From contig JAAEZZ010000016.1 of assembly GCA_018222605.1 (NCBI GenBank), forward strand, positions 1 to 38,747: a stretch of 38,747 nt of DNA. Reading direction: 5' to 3'. This DNA comes from Alphaproteobacteria bacterium. GTDB taxonomy: Bacteria; Pseudomonadota; Alphaproteobacteria; Caulobacterales; Hyphomonadaceae. Position numbers and translations under genes: made by a program. This document shows, in pieces, positions 17,373-26,800 of this stretch (its first letter is position 1; each line of letters starts with the position of its first letter). A model generated the notes under the pieces. That model searched no databases and was not told the origin of the DNA. It worked only from the letters and a program-made list of their open reading frames with translations.

Positions 17373-17699
17373 TTCTTCTTCATGGCTGGCCATGTGGACT
17401 TGCGGTGCCCGATCAGCATCGCAGCCATTGGCTTTCAGCCAGGATTTCTCCTGCGTCGTCACGATATGTGCGGAATCCGGATCGGGGTCGTCCATGGCAA
17501 TAACGGCCCACGTTTTGTGACGTGTTTTCACATCCGTGGAGACTGGCACGAAGACAATCTCGCGCCCAGATGTGCACACAGTGTCACGTATCCAGTGCAA
17601 CATACCTTCCTGCTCTCCGGCTTTAGGGCCTTCAGCGGCAGCAGATCCTGCGGTCATTGCGCCTATCGCGGCGGCGATCATCATATTCCGTACCATCAT
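17352..17699 (-). CDS. Small exported protein, unknown
   Basis: The 115-residue product has a signal peptide (MMVRNMMIAAAIGAMTAGSA, cleavage near AAA-EGPKA). The mature part includes TSGREIVFVPVSTDVKTRH, a Trp-containing strand and two Cys residues (DTVCTSG and ANGCDAD), which could be paired in the periplasm. I do not recognise a family. The ribosome binding site aggaga lies upstream of the ATG codons at 17699 and 17696; a GTG at 17702 precedes them. The 3' end overlaps corB's end by 21 bases in antisense. Confidence 0.72.
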   Translation of the reverse strand: MMVRNMMIAAAIGAMTAGSAAAEGPKAGEQEGMLHWIRDTVCTSGREIVFVPVSTDVKTRHKTWAVIAMDDPDPDSAHIVTTQEKSWLKANGCDADRAPQVHMASHEEESGGLDL

Positions 17700-17778
17700 C
17701 ACCCGTTCTCCTTGACGGTTGAGAAGGAAACGACCGATTCGCTGGCCGGTTCCCCATTTGGTAAGGAATTTTCAAGAT

Positions 17779-18051
17779 TTATGCCGCTTTCGCGTGTAAG
17801 GCGAGTGCGTGAAGTCCGGTACTGAATTCAGGCTCCAGTGCCTTCAGCACGGCACGTTGCATCTGAACGCGGCTGAGTCCCTGAAAGGCAGCGGAGCTGA
17901 TTCTGACGGTATAATGGGTCTCACCTTCCGGGCGCGCACCCGCATGACCGGCATGTTTGCTGCTGTCATCGGTGATATCCAGGTCAACGGGGTCAAACGC
18001 CCCGGTCAGAATGTCACGAATTCGCGATAACCTGTCGTTTGGTTGTGGCAT
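17779..18051 (-). CDS. bolA: BolA-family protein
   Basis: This is a 90-residue BolA-like protein, a class II KH-fold partner of monothiol glutaredoxins in iron-sulfur cluster handling and stress response. Key elements are DRLSRIRDILTGAFDPVDL, DDSSKHAGHAG with its conserved His residues, the ETHYTVRISSAAFQGLS strand-helix and the C-terminal histidine in GLHALALHAKA. The start at 18051 is chosen because aaggag precedes it (spacing about 12) and it leaves 31 bases to the divergent J-domain gene; the frame is open to 18084, where the two starts would overlap. The bolA and J-domain pairing is common in alphaproteobacteria. Confidence 0.93.
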   Translation of the reverse strand: MPQPNDRLSRIRDILTGAFDPVDLDITDDSSKHAGHAGARPEGETHYTVRISSAAFQGLSRVQMQRAVLKALEPEFSTGLHALALHAKAA

Positions 18052-18082
18052 CTTTAACGGGGTCTCCTTATGATGTTGGGTC

Positions 18083-18706
18083 ATGTCAGATAGCGAACCC
18101 TTCTCCTACCGCGTAAAGTTCAAGGATATGCGCATCAAGCCTCCTAAAGATGAGGCGTCCCGGGCGCGTGCGCAAAAGACTCGTGTATGTGATCACAAGG
18201 ACTGCGACCTTGAAGGTACTCACCCTGCTCCGAAGCCTGGCGGCAAGGGGCGGCATCATTTCTGCCAGCAACATGCGGCCGAATACAATCGGCGCTTCAA
18301 TTTCTTTGAAGGGATGTCTCAGGCCGAAGCGGCTGCGTTTACGCGCGCCGAACGGTTTGGCCATAAGCGCACCTGGCGGTTTGGTACAGGGCCGATGGCC
18401 GGACAGAAAGGCGCAGAAAAGCTCGACCCGCGCCGTTGGGCGGGCCGCCGCTTCTTCGATGTCGACGATGTCGCTGGAGGCGAAGCTGCCAGTTCCAACC
18501 GGCGTAGCGGCCTGCAGCTGCGGGCGCTGAAGGAGCTGGACCTGGAGGGCGATGCGAGCCCGACGGAAATCCGCGCACGCTATGCCGAATATGTCCGCCG
18601 CTTCCACCCGGACTCCAACAAGGGTGACCGGTCGTCAGAGCACAAGCTGCAGCGCGTGCTTCGGGCCGGCAAACTTCTCAAGGCAGCTGGCCTGATGAAG
18701 GGCTGA
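18083..18706 (+). CDS. J-domain (DnaJ-like) cochaperone
   Basis: The 207-residue product has its J domain at the C terminus (about 140-207), with the Hsp70-activating H175-P176-D177 in RRFHPDSNKG. The N-terminal half holds Cys and His residues (CDHKDCDLEGTH and HHFCQQH) that could bind a metal. Absence of the Gly/Phe and zinc-finger regions of DnaJ makes it a type III J protein. It starts 31 bases from bolA on the opposite strand, and its stop is 2 bases before the glpD start, so it is cotranscribed with glpD. Its Hsp70 partner and client are not known. Confidence 0.92.
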   Translation: MSDSEPFSYRVKFKDMRIKPPKDEASRARAQKTRVCDHKDCDLEGTHPAPKPGGKGRHHFCQQHAAEYNRRFNFFEGMSQAEAAAFTRAERFGHKRTWRFGTGPMAGQKGAEKLDPRRWAGRRFFDVDDVAGGEAASSNRRSGLQLRALKELDLEGDASPTEIRARYAEYVRRFHPDSNKGDRSSEHKLQRVLRAGKLLKAAGLMKG

Positions 18707-18708
18707 CA

Positions 18709-20193
18709 ATGCACGACATTCTGGTGATCGGCGGCGGTATCAACGGGACGGGGATCGCCCGGGATGCTGCGGGCCGTGGGCTGGATGTGGTGCTGTGCGA
18801 GAAGGATGATCTGGCGCAGCATACATCTTCAGCCAGTACCAAGCTGATCCATGGCGGCCTCAGATACCTCGAACAGTATGATTTCACGCTTGTCCGCAAG
18901 GCACTGATCGAGCGGGAAGTGCTGCTGCGCGCTGCGCCGCACATCATCTGGCCGATGCGGTTTGTGCTGCCGCATCACAAGGAGTTGCGTCCGGCCTGGC
19001 TGATCCGGCTGGGCCTGTTCCTGTATGATCATCTGGGCGGGCGCAAATTGCTACCCCCGACCAAGGTGCTGCGCCGCAAATCGACGGACAAGCTGGATGT
19101 GCTGAAAGACCAGTACCGTCTGGCGTTTGAGTATTCAGATTGCTGGGTAGAGGATTCCCGTCTGGTTGTGCTGAATGCCGTGGACGCGAAGAAACGCGGC
19201 GCAGAAATCCTGACGCGCACGGTCTGCACCTCTCTGATTCGCCATGCCGATCATTGGGACGCGGTGCTGGAAGGCCCTAAGGGTCAGGAGACGCGCAAAT
19301 TCCGCACGGTGGTCAATGCGGCCGGGGCCTGGGTGGATGATGTCCTGGGCCTTGATGGCGAAGCGCCCGAGAAACCGCATCTGCGTCTTGTCAAAGGCAG
19401 CCACATCATCGTGCCGCGCTGGCATGAGGGCGATCATGCCTATTTCTTCCAGAATGGTGATGGCCGCATCATGTTCGCGATTCCCTATGAGCGCGGGGAG
19501 TTCACGCTGATCGGCACAACCGACGTGCCCTATGAGGCCAATCGCGACAAGGTCGAGATCACCCCCGAAGAGATCACCTATCTGTGCGAGGGGGCGAGCG
19601 CGTATTACAAGAAGGCGATCACGCCAGCTGATGTCGTCGGCACCTATTCCGGCGTTCGCCCGCTATATGATGATCATGCTGCAAATGCCTCAAAAGTGAC
19701 CCGCGACTATGTGCTGAAGCGCGAAGCAGAGGACGGCGCGCCGATCCTGTCTGTCTTTGGCGGCAAGATCACGACCTATCGCGAACTGTCCGAACATGCG
19801 CTGGCTGAGCTGAAAGGCGATTTGCCCAATATGAAGCGTCCCTGGACGCGCGATGCGCACCTGCCGGGCGGGGACATACCGGGCGGTCATTACCGGGAAT
19901 ATGTTGACGGATTGGTCCTGCGCTATCCGGGGCTGGACCCGGCCCTGCTGTCGCGCCTTGCCCGGGCCTATGGCACGCGGGTGGAAGACTTGCTGGGCGA
20001 TGCAGCTGTTGAGGCCGATCTCGGCCGGGCTTTCGGGGCCAGCCTGACGGAGGCCGAAGTGCGCTACTTGCGACGCGAAGAGTTTGCCGCGTCAGCAGAC
20101 GACATTCTGTGGCGGCGCTCAAAACTGGGCCTCCATATGACAGAGGCCGAACGGGAAGCATTTCGCGACTGGTTTGCTTCTCAGGCAGGATAA
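18709..20193 (+). CDS. glpD: GlpD, aerobic glycerol-3-phosphate dehydrogenase
   Basis: GlpD oxidises glycerol-3-phosphate to dihydroxyacetone phosphate and passes electrons to quinone at the inner membrane. The 494-residue product begins with the FAD-binding GGGINGTGIARDAAGRG, then SSASTKLIHGGLRYLEQY and IGTTDVPYE. The C-terminal domain carries the FGGKITTYRELSEHAL motif typical of GlpD. Length is normal. The ATG lies 2 bases after the J-domain gene stop. No glpK, glpF or GlpR regulator gene is near, so regulation is unclear. Confidence 0.96.
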   Translation: MHDILVIGGGINGTGIARDAAGRGLDVVLCEKDDLAQHTSSASTKLIHGGLRYLEQYDFTLVRKALIEREVLLRAAPHIIWPMRFVLPHHKELRPAWLIRLGLFLYDHLGGRKLLPPTKVLRRKSTDKLDVLKDQYRLAFEYSDCWVEDSRLVVLNAVDAKKRGAEILTRTVCTSLIRHADHWDAVLEGPKGQETRKFRTVVNAAGAWVDDVLGLDGEAPEKPHLRLVKGSHIIVPRWHEGDHAYFFQNGDGRIMFAIPYERGEFTLIGTTDVPYEANRDKVEITPEEITYLCEGASAYYKKAITPADVVGTYSGVRPLYDDHAANASKVTRDYVLKREAEDGAPILSVFGGKITTYRELSEHALAELKGDLPNMKRPWTRDAHLPGGDIPGGHYREYVDGLVLRYPGLDPALLSRLARAYGTRVEDLLGDAAVEADLGRAFGASLTEAEVRYLRREEFAASADDILWRRSKLGLHMTEAEREAFRDWFASQAG

Positions 20194-20307
20194 TTAGCAG
20201 GCTGCGATGATTGGCCCGCACAGCCCGTGTAGACAGGCCGGGGTGTGTATGGTCAAAGGCGGCAATCGGTTTATTGCGGCTGCGGCCGCCATGAGAGAAT
20301 GCTCAAG

Positions 20308-21312
20308 ATGACCAAAGGCTTGGTAACGGTTTTCGGCGGATCGGGCTTTATCGGACGCTATGCAGCGCGCGAGCTTGTGAAAAAGGGGTGGCGCGTCCGC
20401 GTTGCCTGTCGGCATGTGAACACGGCTGGAGACGTTCGTCTCGCCGGCACTCCGGGATGGGTCGATATCGTTCAGGCCAATATCCGCAATCGTGACTCCA
20501 TTGAGCGCGCCTTGGACGGAGCCGACGCAGTCGTCAATCTGGTTGGGATCCTGTTCGAAAAAGGCGCGCAGAGCTTTGAATCGGCTCAGCGCGATGGCGC
20601 GGCCCTGCTCGCGGAAGTCGCCGCAGAGAAAGGCATCACGCGGTTCGTGCAAATGTCCGCGATTGGCGCCGATGCCGAGTCCAAGTCAGACTATGCCCGC
20701 ACCAAGGCTGAAGCCGAAGAGGCTGTGCGCAAGGCTGTGCCGACGGCGACCATCCTGCGTCCATCCGTTGTTTTCGGCCCGGAAGATGAGTTCTTCAACC
20801 GCTTTGCCGCGCTCGCCAGCTCCTTGCCAATGAGCTTCCTGCCTGTCATGCCGTCGATCGGTGGCGGCAAGTCCTGTTTCCAGCCGGTCTATGCCGGGGA
20901 TGTGGCCGAGGCGATTGCGATTGCCGTGGATGATGCGTCCACAGCCGCCAAGACTTATGAGCTGGGCGGCCCTAGTAAGTATACGCTCAATGAGATCTAT
21001 GATGTCGTCACCAAGACGATCGACCGCAAGCGGTTCAAGATTGGCCTGCCTTTCTTCATCGCCAAGCCGATGGGGTACATGACTGCCGCGATCTGGCGCT
21101 ACATTCCGCCATTCAGCTGGGGGTTTCTGGGTGATCCGCCGTTGACGGGCGATCAGGTCGAGCTGATGAAAACGGATAATGTCGTGGCTGAAGACGCCCT
21201 GACGTTGAAGGATCTCGGCGTTACGGAGCTGGAAACAGTCGAAGCGATCGTGCCGTCCTATTTGTGGCGCTTCCGCCCCTATGGCGAGTTCCACAAGCCG
21301 TCTGAAGTCTAG
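20308..21312 (+). CDS. NDUFA9-like NAD(P)-binding epimerase-fold protein
   Basis: The 334-residue product is an atypical short-chain dehydrogenase resembling the mitochondrial complex I NDUFA9 accessory subunit. The NAD(P)-binding motif GGSGFIGRYAARELV lies at the N terminus. Next come VNLVGILFE, the variant SAIGADAESKSDYARTKAEAE, which keeps the YxxxK pair, and ILRPSVVFGPEDEFFNRFA. In alphaproteobacteria such proteins may help complex I or quinone chemistry, but this is inferred. The ATG at 20308 is preferred; 20299 is possible. Frames further upstream, to 20245, read non-family sequence. It is convergent with uppP with only 6 bases between the stops. Confidence 0.9.
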   Translation: MTKGLVTVFGGSGFIGRYAARELVKKGWRVRVACRHVNTAGDVRLAGTPGWVDIVQANIRNRDSIERALDGADAVVNLVGILFEKGAQSFESAQRDGAALLAEVAAEKGITRFVQMSAIGADAESKSDYARTKAEAEEAVRKAVPTATILRPSVVFGPEDEFFNRFAALASSLPMSFLPVMPSIGGGKSCFQPVYAGDVAEAIAIAVDDASTAAKTYELGGPSKYTLNEIYDVVTKTIDRKRFKIGLPFFIAKPMGYMTAAIWRYIPPFSWGFLGDPPLTGDQVELMKTDNVVAEDALTLKDLGVTELETVEAIVPSYLWRFRPYGEFHKPSEV

Positions 21313-21318
21313 GCTTCT

Positions 21319-22173
21319 CTAGAACAATCCAACCAGTGGGGAGCCGAGCAGCAGCACGGCACCAAGGACGAATCTGTACAGAACAAATGGCAGGAAGCTC
21401 ATCCGCTTCAGAATCGCCATCAGCGCCCAGATCGAGGCCAGCCCCGTAATAAAGGAAATGCCGGTCACGATGAGACCATCCTGCAGGGTAAGGGCAGAGG
21501 TAGAGCCATCTGCCTGTAGCAGGCCTAGCGCACCATAGAGGCCAGCAGCGGCCAGGATGGGTGCCCCGATCAGCATGGAAAACCTCGCCGCTTCCGTACG
21601 CTCATAACCCAGGGCGCGCGCCGCCGTCATTGTGATGCCAGATCGGCTGGTGCCGGGCAGGAGGGCGGCGATTGCCTGTGTCGCGCCGATCAGGCAAGCG
21701 TGCCACAGCGTCATGTCTTCTTCCTTGCGGTCGCGCGGCCCGGCAACATCAGCCCACCAGAGCAGAATGCCGAAGAAGATGGTCGTGCCCGCCACCACAT
21801 AAATGCTGCGCATGTCCTTCAGCAGGCTTTCCGGCAGAAAGTGCTCATAGACGGCCGCGATTAGCACGGCGAGCGGTGTCGCGATCAGGATGCAGGCGGC
21901 CAGTCGTGCCCCTTGCGAGAGCGTTTTGTTCTCTGCGAAAGGCTTTGCCACCAGCTCAAATCCGCCGCCAATGGCCATCGCCACATCCTTACGGAAATAG
22001 ATCAGCATGGCGAGAAGCGTACCGAGATTGGAGACGGCATTGATCAGCAATTCGTCACGCGGGCTGGCCTGAAACAGATCAGCCGCCAACAGGATGTGTC
22101 CAGAAGAGGAAATGGGCAGCCATTCTGTCGTTCCTTGCAGGAGCGCGATAATGGCGAGTTGCAGCAATGACAT
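21319..22173 (-). CDS. uppP: UppP, undecaprenyl-diphosphatase (BacA)
   Basis: UppP dephosphorylates undecaprenyl pyrophosphate in the inner membrane and so recycles the carrier lipid of peptidoglycan synthesis; overproduction gives bacitracin resistance in other bacteria. The 284-residue product has the active-site motifs QGTTEWLPISSSGHILL and PGTSRSGITMTAAR, with about eight hydrophobic segments. The ATG at 22173 is used; the longer frame begins with a TTG at 22179. It is divergent from gltD across a 233-base AT-rich region that must hold both promoters. Confidence 0.96.
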   Translation of the reverse strand: MSLLQLAIIALLQGTTEWLPISSSGHILLAADLFQASPRDELLINAVSNLGTLLAMLIYFRKDVAMAIGGGFELVAKPFAENKTLSQGARLAACILIATPLAVLIAAVYEHFLPESLLKDMRSIYVVAGTTIFFGILLWWADVAGPRDRKEEDMTLWHACLIGATQAIAALLPGTSRSGITMTAARALGYERTEAARFSMLIGAPILAAAGLYGALGLLQADGSTSALTLQDGLIVTGISFITGLASIWALMAILKRMSFLPFVLYRFVLGAVLLLGSPLVGLF

Positions 22174-22241
22174 GGGCAAATTCTAAGATAGCGGGATGCA
22201 AAAAGGGGTAACCGAGTTTGGGGCGAGAGCCACTTATTATA

Positions 22242-22391
22242 ATCATATCACTATGATGCTTTTATGGATGAGTGAGGCTGCATGATGTCTAAAAAGTCGA
22301 AAACATGCATATAGTGAATATCAATATGATACTTTAGTATGTGAATCTGCTTGCGGCTCTTACAGAGAGGCCTTAAGCCCGTCACTCTGTA
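22242..22391. promoter_or_regulatory. AT-rich uppP/gltD control region with inverted repeats and leader hairpin
   Basis: The AT-rich gap holds an inverted repeat ATCATA-tcac-TATGAT at 22242-22257 and a TATC-aatat-GATA repeat at 22319-22331. ATAGTG and ATATGAT half-sites recur in both. Just before the gltD ribosome binding site, TACAGAG (22361-22367) pairs with CTCTGTA (22385-22391), with a nested ggc/gcc in the loop. The repeats may be operators for a nitrogen regulator, and the hairpin may tune gltD translation. No sigma-54 consensus is convincing. Confidence 0.45.
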
Positions 22392-22406
22392 ATAAGGAGT
22401 GCCCCT

Positions 22407-23852
22407 ATGGCAGAGAGAATGCTGCAATTTACGCATGTTGAGCGCAAGATGCCTGACAAGCGCGAGGCAAAAACCCGCGCCGAGGACTTTGCGGAAATCT
22501 ATGCTGAATTCAGCAAGGAGGCTGCTGGGGCACAGGCCGCCCGCTGTTCGCAGTGTGGCGTTCCCTTCTGCCAGCAGGGCTGCCCGCTCTCAAACAACAT
22601 TCCTGACTGGCTGAAGCTCGCGGCAGAAAACCGCCTGGAAGAAGCCTGGCGCGTGTCTTCTGCCACCAATAACATGCCGGAGATCTGTGGCCGTATTTGC
22701 CCGCAGGATCGTCTGTGCGAAGGTATCTGCACGATCCAGCAATCTGGTCATGGCACAGTCACGATTGGCTCCATCGAGAAATACATCACCGATACGGCCT
22801 GGGAAGAAGGCTGGGTCACGCCGATCAAGCCGCCGCGCGAGCGCTCCCAGTCCGCAGGCATCATCGGGGCTGGACCGGGCGGTCTGGCGGCCGCGGAACA
22901 GCTGCGCCGCAAAGGCTATCAGGTGACGGTCTATGACGCGTATGATCGCGGCGGCGGCCTACTGGTCTATGGCATTCCGGGCTTCAAGCTGGAAAAGCAT
23001 GTCGTTGAGCGCCGGATCAAGCGGCTGGAAGAGTCCGGCATTACCTTCAAATTCAATACGCGTATTGGTGAACAGGTCAGCCTGTCCACACTGCGCGCAG
23101 AGCATGACACGGTTCTGATTGCGACCGGCGTTTATGCGGCGAAAGACCTGAAATGTCCGGGCAGCGGGGCGCAGGGCGTCTATCCGGCGCTGGAATATCT
23201 GACCGCGTCCAACCGCAAGGGCTTTGGCGATGCCGTGCCGGCTTATGATGAGGGCGACCTCAATGCCGAGGGCAAACGCGTTGTCGTGATCGGCGGCGGT
23301 GACACGGCGATGGACTGTGTCCGCACCGCGATCCGTCAGGGTGCAAAGCAGGTGACTTGCCTATACCGCCGTGACCGCGCCAATATGCCGGGCAGTCAGC
23401 GTGAAGTTCAGAATGCGGAAGAAGAGGGCGTCGTCTTTGAATGGCTGGCCTCGCCGGAAGCTATTCTGGATACGAAAGCCGGTAAGGTGAAGGCCGTGCG
23501 CGCCAATCGCATGAAGCTGGGTGAGCCGGATGCCTCTGGCCGCCAGAGCCCGGTGAAGACTGGCGAAAGCTTTGATGTGAAGGCGGACATGGTGATCAAA
23601 GCGCTCGGCTTTGATCCGGAAGATCTGCCGGAACTGTTCGGAGAAGAGGCGCTGACCGTGAACCGCTGGGGCGCTGTACGGGTCGATTATGCGACCATGG
23701 AAACCAGCCTGCCGGGCGTCTATGCGGCAGGCGATATCGTCAGAGGTGCCTCCCTTGTGGTGTGGGCAATCAAGGACGGGCGTGATGCGGCCGAGGCCAT
23801 GCACAAGGCCATGAAGGCCGCCGCCCGTTCAGAAACTGTGGCTGCGGAGTAG
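22407..23852 (+). CDS. gltD: GltD, glutamate synthase (NADPH) small subunit
   Basis: This is the small, FAD- and iron-sulfur-carrying subunit of glutamate synthase, which takes electrons from NADPH and passes them to GltB. The 481-residue product has the N-terminal Cys clusters for two 4Fe-4S centres (CSQCGVPFCQQGCP and CGRICPQDRLCEGIC), an FAD-binding GAGPGGLAAAEQL, an NADPH-binding GGGDTAMDCVRTA and a closing VYAAGDIVRGASLVVWAI. The start ATG at 22407 is preceded by aaggag. gltB begins only 4 bases after the stop, so the two form an operon with the small subunit first. Confidence 0.97.
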   Translation: MAERMLQFTHVERKMPDKREAKTRAEDFAEIYAEFSKEAAGAQAARCSQCGVPFCQQGCPLSNNIPDWLKLAAENRLEEAWRVSSATNNMPEICGRICPQDRLCEGICTIQQSGHGTVTIGSIEKYITDTAWEEGWVTPIKPPRERSQSAGIIGAGPGGLAAAEQLRRKGYQVTVYDAYDRGGGLLVYGIPGFKLEKHVVERRIKRLEESGITFKFNTRIGEQVSLSTLRAEHDTVLIATGVYAAKDLKCPGSGAQGVYPALEYLTASNRKGFGDAVPAYDEGDLNAEGKRVVVIGGGDTAMDCVRTAIRQGAKQVTCLYRRDRANMPGSQREVQNAEEEGVVFEWLASPEAILDTKAGKVKAVRANRMKLGEPDASGRQSPVKTGESFDVKADMVIKALGFDPEDLPELFGEEALTVNRWGAVRVDYATMETSLPGVYAAGDIVRGASLVVWAIKDGRDAAEAMHKAMKAAARSETVAAE

Positions 23853-23856
23853 TCAG

Positions 23857-26800
23857 ATGTCAGATTATGTAAAGAAGTACGAAGAAAACCGCCAGCGCCT
23901 GATGGATGCGCATGCCTATGACCCGTCATTTGAACATGATGCGTGCGGTGTCGGCCTGGTCGCCTCCCTGGATGGCAAGCCGAAGCGTGAAATCGTTGAA
24001 ATGGGCATCGCGGCCCTGAAGAATGTCTGGCACCGCGGCGCTGTCGACGCCGATGGCAAGACCGGCGATGGCGCGGGCATCCGTGTGGAAGTGCCGCAGG
24101 ATTTCTTCCGTGAGCATGTGACGCGTACCGGTCACAATCCGACAGATGACCCGATCTGCGTTGGCCAGATTTTCCTGCCACGTACTGACTTTGCCGCACA
24201 GGAAGCTGCGCGGACATTGGTGGAAACCGAAGTGCTGCACTTCGGATTCTATATCTATGGGTGGCGTCAGCCGCCGGTTGACGTCTCCGTGATCGGACAA
24301 AAAGCCAAAGACACGCGGCCTGCGATTGAACAGATCATGTTCAGGGATGCGAAGGGCCGTAGCCCGGAGGATCTGGAACGTGCGCTGTATATCTGCCGCC
24401 GCCGGATTGAGCGCCGTGCGCGCGAAGCCGCCATCCCGTCTTTCTATGTCTGCTCGCTCAGCCATGCCTCCCTGATCTACAAGGGCATGTTCCTGGCGCA
24501 GGACATCGACAATTTCTATCTTGATCTGCGGGACGATCGCTTCGTTTCCGCGTTCGCCATCTATCACCAGCGCTATTCCACAAACACATTCCCACAATGG
24601 TCTCTGGCGCAGCCTTTCCGAATGATTGCGCATAATGGCGAGATCAACACGGTTCGCGGCAACAAGAACTGGATGAAGAGCCATGAGATCCGCATGGTCT
24701 CGGAAGCCTTTGGCGAGCATGTTGATGATGTGAAGCCGGTGATCCCGGATGGCACATCTGACTCCGGCGCGCTTGATTCCGTGTTTGAACTGCTTTGCAA
24801 ATCCGGGCGTCCAGCGCCGATGGCCAAGGCCATGCTGATTCCTGAGGCCTGGTCGAAGCGCGATTCCATCATGCCGACGGCGCACCGCGCTTTGTATGAC
24901 TACTGCAATTCCGTGATGGAGCCATGGGATGGCCCGGCTGGTATCGCAGCCTATGATGGCCGCTGGGCGATTGCGGGTCTCGACCGTAACGGCCTGCGTC
25001 CTTTGCGTTATGCGCTGACGACGGACGGAATTCTTGCTGTCGGTTCTGAAACCGGCATGTGCCCACTGGGCGATCATGAAGTGGCCAAGCGCGGTCTGAT
25101 TCCGGCAGGCGGCATCATCGCGGCGGATTTGAAAACGGGCAAGTTCTACGAACACCGCGAGATCGTGGATTTCCTGTCTGAGCAGGCGCCCTATGAAGAA
25201 TGGCTCAAAGCCGTGACAGAGCTGGAGCCGGAGATCGGCCCTGGCCCTGAGCCGCTGATGTTCAACAAGGAAGACCTTCTGCGCCGCCAGACGGCCGCAG
25301 GCTACACGCTAGAAACCCTGGAAATGATCCTGTCGCCCATGGCGGAGACAGGCAAGGAAGCCATCGGTTCCATGGGTGATGACACAGCGACGGCTGTGTT
25401 ATCATTCTCCTATCGCCCGATGAGCCATTTCTTCCGTCAGAATTTCAGCCAGGTGACCAATCCGCCGGTTGACCCTCTGCGCGAAGAGCGGGTGATGAGC
25501 CTGAAAACACGTTTCAAGAATCTGGGAAATGTGCTGGATACGGACAAATCCCAGCAGGAAGTCTTTGTGCTGGAAAGCCCCGTTTTGACGAACGGCATGT
25601 ATGAGCGTCTGATTGACCGTCTGGGCGTCGGCACGGCCGAAATCGACTGTACGTTCGACCAGGCCGATGCACGCGGTGATGGGTCGGCATTGAAAGATGC
25701 GCTCAGCCGTATCCGCCGTGAAGCTGAAGATGCCGTACGCGAGGGCCGCGAGCACATTATCCTGACAGACCATTTGCAGTCTGCAGACCGCATCGCAATT
25801 CCAATGATCCTGGCGACAGGCGCGGTTCACTCTCATCTTGTTGCACAGGGCCTGCGGACGTTCTGCTCCATCACGGTTCGATCTGCTGAATGTCTGGATA
25901 CGCATTATTTTGCCGTTCTGGTTGGTGTCGGCGCAACCTGCGTCAATGCCTATCTGGCGCAGGACATTATCGCAGACCGCCATTCGCGCGGCCTGTTCGG
26001 CGACATGTCGCTGAATGAGTGTGTGAAGAATTTCAAGGTCGCGATTGAGGCTGGCCTGCTGAAGATCATGTCCAAAATGGGCATTTCGGTCGTCTCGTCT
26101 TATCGAGGAGGTTACAATTTCGAGGCGCTCGGTCTGTCACGTGCTCTGGTGGCGGACTATTTCCCCGGGATGAACAGCCGCATTTCCGGGCTTGGTCTGG
26201 CCGGTCTGGAAGAGAACGCGCTGATGCGGCATGAGGCGGCCTTTGATGAAGATGTCGTCTCTCTTCCGGTGGGCGGCTTCTACCGTCTTCGCGCATCTGA
26301 AGAGGTGCATGCGCTCGACGGGAACCTGATCCACACGCTTCAGGCCGCCTGTAATCGCGGCGACTATTCCATCTATCGCAAATATGTCGAAGCCGTGCAT
26401 TCGCGCGATCCGATCCAGTTGCGTGACCTGCTGGACTTCAAGCCCGCTGGCGCGCCCGTGCCGGTGTCGAGCGTTCAGTCGATCAATGAGATCCGAAAAC
26501 GCTTTGTCACGCCGGGTATGTCTCTTGGCGCCTTGAGCCCGGAGGCACACGGAACGCTGAATGTGGCGATGAACCGGATCGGTGCAAAGTCTGTTTCCGG
26601 TGAGGGTGGGGAAGACCGTGCCCGGTATCGCCCGCTGCCGAATGGCGACAATATGAACTCTGCCGTCAAGCAGGTGGCCTCAGGCCGGTTTGGTGTGACG
26701 GCGGAATATCTGAATCAGTGCCGTGAGATTGAGATCAAGATTGCCCAGGGCGCAAAGCCCGGCGAAGGCGGCCAGCTGCCAGGCTTCAAGGTGACCGAAC

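Noticed and set aside
22180..22406. Sigma-54 promoter for gltDB
   Set aside because: No properly spaced GG and GC elements could be found; the best candidates lack one of the two invariant pairs.
23926..25155. A 409-codon minus-strand frame inside gltB
   Set aside because: It is the antisense of a fully conserved GltB amidotransferase domain and reads as basic, motif-free sequence.
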